37,407 nucleotides of DNA from JAICSD01 sp035637115. GTDB taxonomy: Bacteria; Acidobacteriota; Vicinamibacteria; Vicinamibacterales; 2-12-FULL-66-21. Both the position numbers and the translations under genes were made by a program. Positions 17,392 through 25,534 of this stretch are shown here, piece by piece (positions within the stretch are counted from its first letter, which is position 1; the number at the start of each line of letters is the position of its first letter). The notes below the pieces were generated by a model that was not told the DNA's origin, made no database searches, and worked only from the letters and a program-made list of their open reading frames with translations. The stretch covers positions 1 to 37,407 of the forward strand of contig DASPXV010000194.1 of the NCBI GenBank assembly GCA_035637115.1. Direction: 5' to 3'.

Positions 17392-19437
17392 ATGCGCAAT
17401 GCGATCGCCGCAGCGATGATCGGGTTCCTGACGTTCCCCGCGCTCACACAGCAGTCAGGGCAGTCCAAACCTACCCTTCGAGAGCCTCAGGGTAGTCCCG
17501 AGCAAGGTCGAGGGGCTACGCAAGCGCAACAGCGGCCCGTGTTTCGGGGCGGCACGCATTTCGTGCGCGTCGACGCGTATCCGATCCAGGACGGCAGGAT
17601 TGTCGAGGACCTCGAGGCCGAGGACTTCGAAGTGCTCGAAGACGGGAAGCCACAGAAGATCGAGAGCTTCGATTTCGTGAAGTTCGCGGCGTTCACACCC
17701 GATGTCGAACGCCGCGATCCACGCTCGCAGCGCGAGGGCTTCGACATGGCGGCGGATCCGCGGAACCGCGTGTTCGTGATCTTCGTCGACATGGCGTTCA
17801 GCGAATCGGGCGGCGCGTTCAGCCCAACGCCGGACATCAGCTACATGCACCAGCCGCTCACCAATTTTCTCGATCGCATCCTCAGTCCGCAGGATTTGTA
17901 CGGGTTTTTGACCTCGCGCAATTCGGTGAAAGACCTGGTGCTGCAGCGGGCGAGTATCGTCACCAAATCCCAGATCGCGGACCTGTTCCGCTCCTCCATC
18001 ATCGACAAAGACGAAGCGGATCAGCTGTTCGGATGTCCGAGCGACCCGGCGCTGATCGACCGCTTGAAACGGCTGCACCGCGCCGATGCCACTTACTCGA
18101 CGCTCGAGAGCCTGGTCGAGCAGCTCGGTTCCATCCGCCAGGAACGTAAGAGCGTGATTCTCGTCACGGACCTGCTGCCGCGCTGGCGTCCCGATCGATC
18201 GCTGCTCGAGGCGAGAGGTCCGGCATTGCCGCGAGTCAAGATTGCCGGTGGCCGCATCGGCACCGCCGATCGCGCGCAGCCCGAGGCGGATGAGGCCTAC
18301 TGCACGGCGGAGTCCCAGCGCCTGGCGAACATCGATTTCGACTCGCGCTACCGGGAGCTGCTGCGCGACGCCAGGAAACAGAATGTGTCGTTTTATCCGA
18401 TCACGCCCGGCGGCCTGCAGGCGCCTGCCACGATCGGCGGCCTCCGCGCAGCGCAAAACGCGACGGACGATTTGAAATCGGTGGCGTCGGAAACCGACGG
18501 GATCGCCATCGTGAATACGAACGACCTGAATACGGGAATGAAGCGCATTGCCGACGACCTCGCCGCGTATTACGTGCTCGGCTACTACACGACCAATACC
18601 ACCTGGGACGGCGGGATCCGCAACATCAAGGTGCGATACAAGGCCAACGGCAATCCGATTCGCGCGCGGCGGCAGTATCGCGCGCCGACGCGGGAAGAGA
18701 TCGCCGCGCTCGCGTCCGGCGCCGCGTCCGCGTCCTCTCCCACGGTCGCTGCCGCCGCATCTTCCGCCGTGGCGGTAGCCACGCCCGTCGAAAAGGCCCT
18801 GACCGTCCTGGAACGTGCCTCGCGTCCGTTCGGCATCTACGTTGCGGCGTCCGGCTCCGGCTACACGGTTGTAGCCGAGTTGTCCGCAGCGTCGATCCAG
18901 GCAGGACGCTGGAAGGACGGCGCCGGCGTCGAAGTATCTGCCGTCGGTGATGCCGGTGAGACGATCGGCACCGCACGCGGCCGCATCGAGCCGGGGACAT
19001 TTGCCGCGGCGATTCCACTGATCGTTCCGGCGCGTCCCGCACACGTTTCGGTTCGGCTGAGCGGAGATGCCGCGTCGGCAGACGACTGGGTCAAGCTCGA
19101 ACCGTCGCCTGGAAAGTTACTGGGCGATCCCCTGGCATTCCGCTCGTCGAATCGCGCGGCGCCACGGCCGGTCGCAGGCTTCGAGTTCGCCCGCAACGAG
19201 CGCATCCGCGTCGAGTGGCCCGTCATGACCGCCCTCGACCGGCGCGAGGTGCGGCTGCTCGACCACGCGGGCAAGCCGCTGCCGGTGGAACTGCCGCTGT
19301 CCGAGGATGCGGCGAAGCGGCTCCTCGTCGTGGAGATGTCGGTCTCAGGACTCGCACACGGAGACTACGTAATCGAGCTGACGGCGGGAGCGGCGGGAGC
19401 TATCGACCGCCGCCTGCTTGCGATTCGAATTCGGTAA
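17392..19437 (+). CDS. Secreted VWFA-related protein (Acidobacterial type), second copy
   Basis: A 681-residue paralogue of the preceding gene, with the same layout. A signal peptide ends near FPALTQ; a linker (residues 20-46) follows, then FRGGTHFVRVDAYPIQDG, LEAEDFEVLEDGKPQ, the VWA core (NRVFVIFVDMAFSESGG) without a standard MIDAS motif, and AAYYVLGYYTTNTTWDG. The open frame extends upstream to 17152 inside the first copy, but ATG 17392 gives the signal peptide and follows the previous stop by 11 nt. The linker is partly encoded by a palindromic repetitive element (17474-17516). An Ala/Ser-rich stretch lies near residues 440-465. It overlaps the convergent S9 peptidase gene by 38 nt at the 3' end. 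It probably arose by tandem duplication; function unknown. Confidence 0.85.
   Translation: MRNAIAAAMIGFLTFPALTQQSGQSKPTLREPQGSPEQGRGATQAQQRPVFRGGTHFVRVDAYPIQDGRIVEDLEAEDFEVLEDGKPQKIESFDFVKFAAFTPDVERRDPRSQREGFDMAADPRNRVFVIFVDMAFSESGGAFSPTPDISYMHQPLTNFLDRILSPQDLYGFLTSRNSVKDLVLQRASIVTKSQIADLFRSSIIDKDEADQLFGCPSDPALIDRLKRLHRADATYSTLESLVEQLGSIRQERKSVILVTDLLPRWRPDRSLLEARGPALPRVKIAGGRIGTADRAQPEADEAYCTAESQRLANIDFDSRYRELLRDARKQNVSFYPITPGGLQAPATIGGLRAAQNATDDLKSVASETDGIAIVNTNDLNTGMKRIADDLAAYYVLGYYTTNTTWDGGIRNIKVRYKANGNPIRARRQYRAPTREEIAALASGAASASSPTVAAAASSAVAVATPVEKALTVLERASRPFGIYVAASGSGYTVVAELSAASIQAGRWKDGAGVEVSAVGDAGETIGTARGRIEPGTFAAAIPLIVPARPAHVSVRLSGDAASADDWVKLEPSPGKLLGDPLAFRSSNRAAPRPVAGFEFARNERIRVEWPVMTALDRREVRLLDHAGKPLPVELPLSEDAAKRLLVVEMSVSGLAHGDYVIELTAGAAGAIDRRLLAIRIR
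17474..17516. repeat. Palindromic repetitive element inside a coding region
   Basis: CCCTTCGAGAGCCTCAGGG (17474-17492) is an imperfect inverted match to CCCGAGCAAGGTCGAGGGG (17497-17515). I recognise the general form (CCTTCGA...CTCAGGG...CCTGAGC...TCGAAGGG) as a dispersed bacterial repeat. Here it sits in frame in the linker just after the signal peptide of the second VWFA-related gene. The first copy lacks an equivalent insert. Confidence 0.65.
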
Positions 19438-21808
19438 CCCACGGCGACTTCTGCGGATCCTCTTCGTCGTCCGCGGCGGCTGCCACCGACTGCGTCTCTG
19501 CGCTCTTCATCGCGGCCGTCCAGCGTGGCGGCGTCACGCCAAGGAGGTGCTGCACGAAGAAGTCCCATCGCTTGTGATCGCCGTAGGGCCCTCCCGACGT
19601 ATGATTCGCTCCCGGAATCCCGAGCAGATCGAAGTTCCTGTTGTTCTTGATCAGCTGATTCACCACCTGCAACGTCGACGAGGGATCGACGTTCGTGTCC
19701 ATCTCACCGTAGATCAACAGCAGGTCCCCGGTCAGGTTCTTCGCGTTGTCGACGTTCGATGCGGCCGCGTACTCGGGGCCGATCGGCCATCCCATCCACT
19801 GTTCGTTCCACCAAATCTTGTCCATGCGATTGTCATGGCAGCCTGACGAGGACACTGCCGCTTTGTAGAAGTCGCCGTGAAAGAGGAGTCCGCCCAGTGC
19901 GCTCTGTCCACCTGCGGACGTGCCGTAGATGCCGACGCGGCTGATGTCGTAGTACGGATACTTCGCCGCAACCGCCTTATGCCAGAGGATCCGATCGGGA
20001 AAGCCGGCATCGCCGAGGCTTTTCCACGCGACGTCGTGGAACGCTTTCGATCGATTCGAGGTCCCCATGCCGTCGATTTGCACGACGATGAAGCCGAGCT
20101 CCGCGATGGATTGCATCGCGTTGTAGGCGGCGAACGACTTCGGCACGAACGATCCCTGGGGACCGGCGTAGATGTTCTCGATGACCGGGTACTTCTTCGA
20201 CGCGCTGAAATTCGACGGGCGATAGATGACGCCCCAGACGTCGGTCGCTCCGTCGCGCCCTTTTGACACGAACACCTCTGGCGCGTTCCAGCCGGACGCC
20301 TGCAGGGCCGCGATGTCTCCCGTCTCGAGCGGCATGACAAGGCTCGCATCATTGGTGCGGCGCAGCTCGGAGATCGGCGGCGTGTCGACACGCGACCACG
20401 TGTCAACGTAAAGCGTGCCGTCTTCCGAGAAAACGACGTTGTGGTTGCCATCGCCGGTCGTCAGCGGCTTGAGGCCGCTGCCGTCGAAATTGATCCGGTA
20501 GACGTTCAGGAAATAGGGGTCTTTGCCCGGGTTCATGCCGCCGGCGCTGAAGAGGATCTGCTTTGCCGTCTCGTCTACTTTGATCACAGCGCGCACGACC
20601 CAGTTGCCTTTCGTGATCTGGTGCTTCACCTGCCCGGTCGCGCCGTCCATCATGTACAAGTGGTTCCAACCGTCACGCTCGGACATCCAGATCACTTCAC
20701 GCCCGTCTTCGAGGTCGTAACGGAACTTCTTGCCGGAATCGGCGAGGTTGCCGTTTGCCGTACGGTAGTTGAAGAAGGTCTTCGGCTCTTCCGAAATGAC
20801 GGCGCGGACCTTGCCCGTCGACGCGTCCGCCTCGAGCACGCGATAGACCTGGTGCCCGCGCTGGTTGTATTCAAAGGTCACCGCGTGACTGTTTTTGCGC
20901 CACTGGAAGCGACTGAGCTCGTACGGATTCGGGAACAGCCCGTTGTCGAGCCAGAGCTGCTTCTTCGTCGCAACGTCGAGGATCACCGGCTGCGGCAGCG
21001 CCAGCGCGTCCCCTGGCTTCGCATACACGTTCACAGTGTGCTTCGGCTGGAGCTGGTCGGCGGGCGAGGACTCGACGTAGTGGACTTCGCGGCGATAGCT
21101 CGGACGCACGCGGTTCGCGGCGATCTTCTTCGAATCAGGAGACCAGGCGATTGATGCGAACTCGTAGGCGTTGCCTTCGGAGCCGTCCGTGCTCAGCGCG
21201 ATCTCGTTCTTCTTCGTTGCCGCGTCGCGAACGGTCACGTTGTAATTCCAGATCAGCGCTTCCTTCGTTCCATCAGGCGACAGCCGCACCGGCGGCGTCC
21301 CGTCCTGCGCGGCGCCGCCGCGGCCGCCGAACCCGCCGGCCCCGCCACCGCGTCCTCCGCGACCGCCTCCCTGTTGCGCTTCCGCCGGTGTCGCCTTCCG
21401 GCACGACGAGGTGACGACCTCGCACCGCCACGTGGCGTCTTCCGCGATGAACTGGATCGAACGCTCGCCGTCGACGAACCCGAAACTGTTGAACGGCAGC
21501 TCGATGGCAGCGTAGGTCTTGCCAGTTGCGGTCGACAGCGACGCGGCAATCTTCGCGTGGTCGAAGGCCGGTCCTTTCGTCTTCGCGTCGCCGTCCGCCA
21601 GGATGAAATCGTGACCCCCTCTTATCGTGCGGCGGTAGTAGGCCTTGTGCGTGCGCGCGATCCATCTCGGCGCCTCGGCGGCGTTCCCCACCAGCGCCTC
21701 GTACTTCTTCCGCAGACCGAGCGCGCGGTCGTAATCCGCCTGCGTCCCTTGCGCGCATACCGGCGCAGCCACAAGGATCCCGAGCACCATCAGCGCCACA
21801 GCTCTCAT
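19400..21808 (-). CDS. Secreted S9 (DPP-IV-type) prolyl peptidase
   Basis: An 802-residue exported serine peptidase of family S9, DPP-IV/acylaminoacyl-peptidase-like. It has a signal peptide (MRAVALMVLGILVAAPVCAQ), an N-terminal beta-propeller (IAWSPDSKKIAANR, VIWMSERDGWNHLYMM, DGNHNVVFSEDGTLYVDTWS), and a C-terminal alpha/beta-hydrolase domain. The catalytic triad is visible: Ser in GIYGTSAGGQSALG, Asp in LIYGEMDTNVDP, His in PGANHTSGGPYG. A glycine/arginine-rich insert lies near residue 150. The start is taken at 21808 because a GGAGA site lies 8 nt upstream and the signal peptide begins there; the frame extends upstream to 21850. It follows the YCF48-like gene after 43 nt, so the two are probably co-transcribed. 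It likely trims dipeptides from exported or environmental peptides. Confidence 0.93.
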   Translation of the reverse strand: MRAVALMVLGILVAAPVCAQGTQADYDRALGLRKKYEALVGNAAEAPRWIARTHKAYYRRTIRGGHDFILADGDAKTKGPAFDHAKIAASLSTATGKTYAAIELPFNSFGFVDGERSIQFIAEDATWRCEVVTSSCRKATPAEAQQGGGRGGRGGGAGGFGGRGGAAQDGTPPVRLSPDGTKEALIWNYNVTVRDAATKKNEIALSTDGSEGNAYEFASIAWSPDSKKIAANRVRPSYRREVHYVESSPADQLQPKHTVNVYAKPGDALALPQPVILDVATKKQLWLDNGLFPNPYELSRFQWRKNSHAVTFEYNQRGHQVYRVLEADASTGKVRAVISEEPKTFFNYRTANGNLADSGKKFRYDLEDGREVIWMSERDGWNHLYMMDGATGQVKHQITKGNWVVRAVIKVDETAKQILFSAGGMNPGKDPYFLNVYRINFDGSGLKPLTTGDGNHNVVFSEDGTLYVDTWSRVDTPPISELRRTNDASLVMPLETGDIAALQASGWNAPEVFVSKGRDGATDVWGVIYRPSNFSASKKYPVIENIYAGPQGSFVPKSFAAYNAMQSIAELGFIVVQIDGMGTSNRSKAFHDVAWKSLGDAGFPDRILWHKAVAAKYPYYDISRVGIYGTSAGGQSALGGLLFHGDFYKAAVSSSGCHDNRMDKIWWNEQWMGWPIGPEYAAASNVDNAKNLTGDLLLIYGEMDTNVDPSSTLQVVNQLIKNNRNFDLLGIPGANHTSGGPYGDHKRWDFFVQHLLGVTPPRWTAAMKSAETQSVAAAADDEEDPQKSPWVTEFESQAGGGR

Positions 21809-21825
21809 ACCGCGATCTCCGTTGA

Positions 21826-21857
21826 GATTTCCAAATTTCCACATTTCCAAATTACCA
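21826..21857. repeat. Octamer tandem repeat (ATTTCCA type) overlapping a stop codon
   Basis: Four 8-bp units: GATTTCCA, AATTTCCA, CATTTCCA, AATTACCA. The last unit contains the stop codon (21852-21854) of the YCF48-like gene. The array fills most of the gap between the two co-directional - strand genes. Confidence 0.7.
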
Positions 21858-22874
21858 AATCAATTTAGCGATCCGTCCGCCCTCGCCGACTCCCCAGCCC
21901 GCATTGCCTCGACGTGCGAAGGAGAACGCGTGATATCCGTCGCCTGCAATGGGACGCCAGGTGGCGCCGTCGTCGTCTGAAACGTCCGAACCGGAAGGTC
22001 CTGCCGCGAGCCACGATCGCGGCGACCCAGGGATCCATGCGACCACAGATCGAAAGCCGCCGAGACCCGTCACGGGTGTCCAGGTGACCCCGCTGTCGCT
22101 CGTCGCGGCAGCGTTGCTGATCGCATCCTTTTCCCTGCGGTAATCGCCGCCGATCGCGAGACCGTGCCGTGCGTCCCTGAACGCGATCGAGAAGATGCCG
22201 GCGGATGCCGACGCGGCGATCGGCGTCTCGACGATCGTCCACGTCGCGCCATAGTCCTTTGTGTGCAGCACGCGGCAGCGCGCCGACGCGCCGGTTCCGA
22301 TCCAGGCGTGGCCGCCCGGCAGCACGGCGACGTTCGTTCCGCTTCCGGCAAACGCCCCTTCGTTCGGCAACGCGGCGGGAAGACCGCCGGCGCGCGCCCA
22401 TCGCCGGCCGCCATCCACGGTTCTCAGGATGTCGAACCGGCCATCGATCGAATCTCCCATCACGAGGCCACTGCGCTCGTCCCAGAAGGCCATCGCGTCG
22501 AGGAATCCTTTTGGCTCTTCGTTGGTGAACTGCAGCGTCCATGTGACGCCGGCATCGATGGTCTTATAGATTCGCGACGCCGCGCCGGATCCGATGCTCA
22601 GGATGTACGCGGTCTTCTCGTCGATCGCATCGACGTCGCGGAAATCGAGCTTGTCTGCGTCGGGAACGGTCAGCTTCACCCACGTCGTGCCGCCAGCCGC
22701 CGTGCGCAGCACGGTGCCGTTCGCGCCGCTGGCCCATGCCACGCGATCGCTGACCGCGCTGACGCCGCGCAGCCGCGCGGTGACGCCGCTGGCCTGCGCT
22801 TCCCAGCGGTAGTCTGCCGGCGCAACGGCCACGATCGGCAGGAGCGCCAGAGCGGCCGCGGTAAACGTTTTCAC
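21852..22874 (-). CDS. Secreted YCF48/BNR-repeat beta-propeller protein
   Basis: A 340-residue exported beta-propeller. After a signal peptide (about residues 1-20) come repeated Asp-box/BNR-type motifs of the form DGGxxW: TAAGGTTWVKL, TIDAGVTWTLQF, TVDGGRRWARAG, TKDYGATWTIVE, TSDSGVTWTPV and SDDDGATWRPI. The final GWGVGEGGRIAKL is typical of YCF48-like photosystem-assembly-type propellers, which occur widely in non-photosynthetic bacteria as secreted proteins of unknown role. The GTG start at 22874 is preceded by GGGAGA at 8 nt. It is divergent from the TauE/SafE gene, with 40 nt between starts. It is followed by the S9 peptidase in the same orientation. The repeats are certain; the biological role is not known. 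Confidence 0.85.
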   Translation of the reverse strand: MKTFTAAALALLPIVAVAPADYRWEAQASGVTARLRGVSAVSDRVAWASGANGTVLRTAAGGTTWVKLTVPDADKLDFRDVDAIDEKTAYILSIGSGAASRIYKTIDAGVTWTLQFTNEEPKGFLDAMAFWDERSGLVMGDSIDGRFDILRTVDGGRRWARAGGLPAALPNEGAFAGSGTNVAVLPGGHAWIGTGASARCRVLHTKDYGATWTIVETPIAASASAGIFSIAFRDARHGLAIGGDYRREKDAISNAAATSDSGVTWTPVTGLGGFRSVVAWIPGSPRSWLAAGPSGSDVSDDDGATWRPIAGDGYHAFSFARRGNAGWGVGEGGRIAKLIW

Positions 22875-22900
22875 CGGCGCATTCTCCCATGAAAACCGTG

Positions 22901-22906
22901 TAAGCT
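22901..22906 (+). promoter_or_regulatory. Candidate -10 box (TAAGCT) for the TauE/SafE gene
   Basis: TAAGCT ends 8 nt before ATG 22915 in the 40-nt divergent gap. No clear -35 element or Shine-Dalgarno sequence is present on this strand. It fits the TANNNT pattern seen before other first genes in the window. Confidence 0.25.
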
Positions 22907-22914
22907 AGCGGCGC

Positions 22915-23829
22915 ATGAACCCGATTTCAGCGCTGCTCGTGGCTCTTGGTGTGTTGACGGCGATCTTCGTCGGCGGGTGGGGAAGGATCATCGCGACAAT
23001 CCGCGGCGAGCGGGGCGCCGCCGCGTCACCCGCGACCGACGCCCGTTTTCCAACGCCCCTCTCTCTCGGCGTTGGCGGCATCACGAACTTCTTCGATACG
23101 CTCGGCATCGGGTCGTTCGCCACGACGACCTCGATGTTCCGCGCGTTCCGGATGGTGCCCGATCGCATCATCCCCGGCACGCTGAACGCGGGACACACGC
23201 TGCCGACCGTCACGCAGGCTTTCTTCTACATCTCGGTCATTCCGGTTGACGTGGTCACGCTGATCTCGATGATTGCGGCGGCCGTCGCGGGTGCGTGGCT
23301 GGGGGCCGGCATCGTCGCGGGCTGGTCGAAGCGCAAGGTGCAAATCGGGATGGGCGCCGCGCTGCTCGCGGCTGCGATTTTCTTCACGATGCGGAACCTC
23401 GGCCTGTTTCCCGCCGGGTCCACCGAAATCGGCGTGACCGGTGTGAAGCTCGTCATCGCGGTCGCCGGCAATTTCCTGCTCGGCGCGTTGATGTCGCTCG
23501 GAATCGGTCTTTACGCCCCCTGCATGATCCTGGTCAGCCTGCTCGGCATGAGCGAGACGACGGCGTTCCCGATCATGATGGGATCGTGCGCCTTCCTGAT
23601 GCCCGTCGGCAGCCTGAAATTCATCAAGGAGCGCGCTTACAGCCTGCGCGTTGCGCTTGGTCTTGCGGTTGGAGGGATTCCAGGCGTGATCGTCGCAGCG
23701 ACGATCGTGAAGAACCTCAACCTCAAGACCGTCCGGTGGCTCGTCATCGTGGTCGTGCTGTACACGGCGCTGACGATGCTGTATGCGGCGTTCTCACAGC
23801 GACAGACGGGGTCCGAGGCCGAAGTCTAG
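22915..23829 (+). CDS. TauE/SafE-family (TSUP) membrane permease
   Basis: A 304-residue polytopic membrane protein of the sulfite exporter TauE/SafE family. Hydrophobic segments occur at the N-terminus and near residues 100-130, 140-160, 178-215, 225-245, 250-268 and 272-292. The family motif region LSLGVGGITNFFDTLGIGSF lies near residue 45, and a second related half begins around FLLGALMSLGIGLYAPCM, consistent with the internal duplication of the family. TSUP members move sulfite, sulfoacetate, thiosulfate or other organic anions; the substrate cannot be told here. No sulfur-metabolism genes are adjacent. Its stop codon is interleaved with that of the convergent response regulator (CTAG at 23826-23829). 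Confidence 0.88.
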   Translation: MNPISALLVALGVLTAIFVGGWGRIIATIRGERGAAASPATDARFPTPLSLGVGGITNFFDTLGIGSFATTTSMFRAFRMVPDRIIPGTLNAGHTLPTVTQAFFYISVIPVDVVTLISMIAAAVAGAWLGAGIVAGWSKRKVQIGMGAALLAAAIFFTMRNLGLFPAGSTEIGVTGVKLVIAVAGNFLLGALMSLGIGLYAPCMILVSLLGMSETTAFPIMMGSCAFLMPVGSLKFIKERAYSLRVALGLAVGGIPGVIVAATIVKNLNLKTVRWLVIVVVLYTALTMLYAAFSQRQTGSEAEV

Positions 23830-24230
23830 GGCCGTTTCTTTTTCTTTCCGCCGTCCAGCGTCGCGCGGACCTTCAAGACGAGATCGTCGGGCAGGCACGG
23901 CTTTGTGACGAAGCCGTCGCATCCCACCGCCTGCGCCTGCTGCCGCGCGTCGTCGAATGCATGCGCCGTCAGCGCGAGCACGGGGATGTGCTGCGTGACG
24001 GGATTGGTTTTCAGCTCGCGCGTTGCCTGCCAGCCGTCGAGCACCGGCATGCTCGCATCCATCAGGATGACGTCGGGCTGCAGCGCGATCGCCTGTTCGA
24101 TGGCCTCGCGGCCGTTCGACGCGGTCTTCACGCTGAACCCGGAGAACTCCAGGTAGTCGCGATAGAGATCGCGTGCGTCTTCGAAGTCCTCGGCGAGCAG
24201 CACCAGCGGCTGCCGGCGCGCGGACTTCAT
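23826..24230 (-). CDS. Single-domain response regulator (CheY-like)
   Basis: A 134-residue protein made of one receiver domain. The key residues are present: acidic pair E14/D15, phospho-acceptor D58 (VILMDASMP), T88 (ALTAH) and K110 (FVTKP). There is no output domain, only a lysine-rich tail (GGKKKKRP). ATG 24230 overlaps the stop of the upstream 80-residue gene (ATGA), so the two are probably co-translated. No histidine kinase is in the window, so it is an orphan that likely works through protein-protein contact. The open frame extends upstream to 24350, but that part is the coding region of the small partner in another frame, so the later ATG is chosen. Confidence 0.9.
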   Translation of the reverse strand: MKSARRQPLVLLAEDFEDARDLYRDYLEFSGFSVKTASNGREAIEQAIALQPDVILMDASMPVLDGWQATRELKTNPVTQHIPVLALTAHAFDDARQQAQAVGCDGFVTKPCLPDDLVLKVRATLDGGKKKKRP

Positions 24231-24469
24231 CGCATCACCACTTTGTTGTAGCCGCGGCGTCCGAGCCGCACGGCGAGCCGATCGGAGTACTTCCGCGCTT
24301 CGGTGTCGCGGAGGAACCGGGAGCGACGCCGCAGCAAGCCATCGGCCCAAACCTCCAATTCAACCCCGTCCGTCAGTGCGACGAGCACGACGTTGATGGT
24401 CTGACGGCATCCGCGCAGCAATGCAAGTACTTCGCGGCCATCTTCTTCGATAGCTTGTCGTTTGTTCAT
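24227..24469 (-). CDS. Small conserved-looking protein, co-translated with response regulator
   Basis: An 80-residue protein I do not recognise. It starts MNKRQAIEEDGREVLALLRG, continues with a hydrophobic strand (INVVLVALTDGVELEVW), and ends with a basic segment rich in Arg and Lys (RRRSRFLRDTEARKYSDRL). No signal peptide or metal motif is visible. The evidence that it is real is its 4-nt ATGA overlap with the response regulator and its position as first gene of the unit. It could be a regulatory partner of the receiver domain, but nothing in its sequence proves that. The 147-nt gap to the divergent zinc-ribbon gene (24470-24616) shows no clear motif. Confidence 0.6.
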   Translation of the reverse strand: MNKRQAIEEDGREVLALLRGCRQTINVVLVALTDGVELEVWADGLLRRRSRFLRDTEARKYSDRLAVRLGRRGYNKVVMR

Positions 24470-24616
24470 TATGGTCGAGTCGGCACGCGCGAGTCCGACG
24501 GAAGGCCTGCCAGTCCCGTGCCACGGATGAGTGTCTGCGACGGCACGACCCATGCGGAGGACATCGATATTGGTCGTTGCGGCACCGAACCGCGTCAGGA
24601 ATCCGTACAAACACTC

Positions 24617-24793
24617 ATGGCTGTGACGTTGATTTGTCCGAAGTGCCAGGGGGGCACCGAACTGCGAGGGACGCTCGACGCGTACTATCTCACGTGGTGC
24701 CCGGAGTGCGTGCGGCTCTGGCGGTTCGAGATCTGGACGCTCGTCCACGCGGACGAGCCGGAGCGGAAGATGCCGTGGCTCAGCGGGCGGTGA
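24617..24793 (+). CDS. Small zinc-ribbon protein
   Basis: A 58-residue protein with two CxxC knuckles (C7-P-K-C10 and C28-P-E-C31) that should bind one zinc ion, followed by a Trp-rich segment (LWRFEIWTLVHAD). The layout resembles small zinc-ribbon proteins with unknown roles. Other in-frame starts exist upstream (for example ATG 24527), which would add about 30 residues of unremarkable sequence; I prefer 24617 because the zinc ribbon then starts directly. Its last 14 nt overlap the convergent esterase gene. The 16-residue spacing between knuckles is short but typical of a ribbon. Confidence 0.55.
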   Translation: MAVTLICPKCQGGTELRGTLDAYYLTWCPECVRLWRFEIWTLVHADEPERKMPWLSGR

Positions 24794-25520
24794 GCAGAAA
24801 CTGCAGCGCCTGCGGCCAGCGCCACGCCCAGTCCGACTCGCTGTGGCGCGCCCCTTCCGATTCGAGGTACCACAGGTTTTCGCGGCGGTAGCCCTTGCGC
24901 CGCAGCACGCGATTCGTCGCACGCGCGTTGTTCAGCGTTTCCGCTCCTTCTGACGTCCCCACATCCAGATACAACTTCCCGCGCGGCGTCCTCGCGCGTT
25001 CGATGAACGGGAGGATCGCACCTGCGCCAAACCAGATCGACGGGCTCATCACCAGCGCGCGGCCGAACGGTGACGGGCGGCGGAAGAACGTATAGAGGCT
25101 GATCAGGCCTCCCATCGACGAGCCGGCAATCACCGAGTCGTCGCGATCCTTCCTGGTGCGGAACTCGCCATCGATCCGCGGCTTGACCGTGTCGATTAGG
25201 AACCGCGCGTAGCGATCGCCATCGCCGCCGCCATGTTTCGGATCGGCGAAGGGGCTGTACTCGGCAAGGCGTCCTGCGGTGTTGTAAAGGCCGACCACGA
25301 TCGGCTCGATGCCGCGTTGCGCGAGCCAGTACAGGCCGTCGTCGAGACGCCACGTTGTGCCGCCGAACGCGATCGATGGATCGGAAAGATTCTGTCCGTC
25401 CTGCATGTACACAGTGGGATAGCGGCGGCGTCCTTCGGAGTACGACGCGGGAAGATAGACGTCGACGCCGCGGCGGTTGCGCAGCTGCGGCGACCACACT
25501 TCGAACGAATGCTTTTCCAT
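24780..25520 (-). CDS. Putative esterase (alpha/beta-hydrolase, esterase D/IroE-like)
   Basis: A 246-residue cytoplasmic alpha/beta-hydrolase of the putative-esterase group that includes IroE/Fes-like and BesA-like enzymes. VYLPASYSEGRRRYPTVYMQDGQN is the usual family opening. The nucleophile is S135 in AGSSMGG, D186 in LYLDVGTSEG is a possible acid, and H226 (GARHSESDW) is the likely base. There is no signal peptide. The gene is head-to-head with another esterase; only 14 nt lie between the two start codons. It lies next to the amide-ligase operon at 26298-30854, which suggests a role in releasing or trimming the product of that pathway. The family is firm; the substrate is unknown. Confidence 0.85.
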   Translation of the reverse strand: MEKHSFEVWSPQLRNRRGVDVYLPASYSEGRRRYPTVYMQDGQNLSDPSIAFGGTTWRLDDGLYWLAQRGIEPIVVGLYNTAGRLAEYSPFADPKHGGGDGDRYARFLIDTVKPRIDGEFRTRKDRDDSVIAGSSMGGLISLYTFFRRPSPFGRALVMSPSIWFGAGAILPFIERARTPRGKLYLDVGTSEGAETLNNARATNRVLRRKGYRRENLWYLESEGARHSESDWAWRWPQALQFLLTAR

Positions 25521-25526
25521 TAGACT
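25521..25526 (+). promoter_or_regulatory. Candidate -10 box (TAGACT) for the + strand esterase
   Basis: TAGACT fills the first six of the 14 nt between two divergent start codons and ends 8 nt before ATG 25535. The same hexamer precedes the GTG at 1340 at 7 nt. Any -35 element would have to lie inside the - strand esterase gene. Confidence 0.35.
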
Positions 25527-25534
25527 TCTACGCG

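Noticed and set aside
17455..19044. Long - strand open frame (529 codons) opposite the second VWFA-related gene
   Set aside because: No recognisable motif, and an Arg-rich composition. The + strand protein is clearly homologous to its neighbour.
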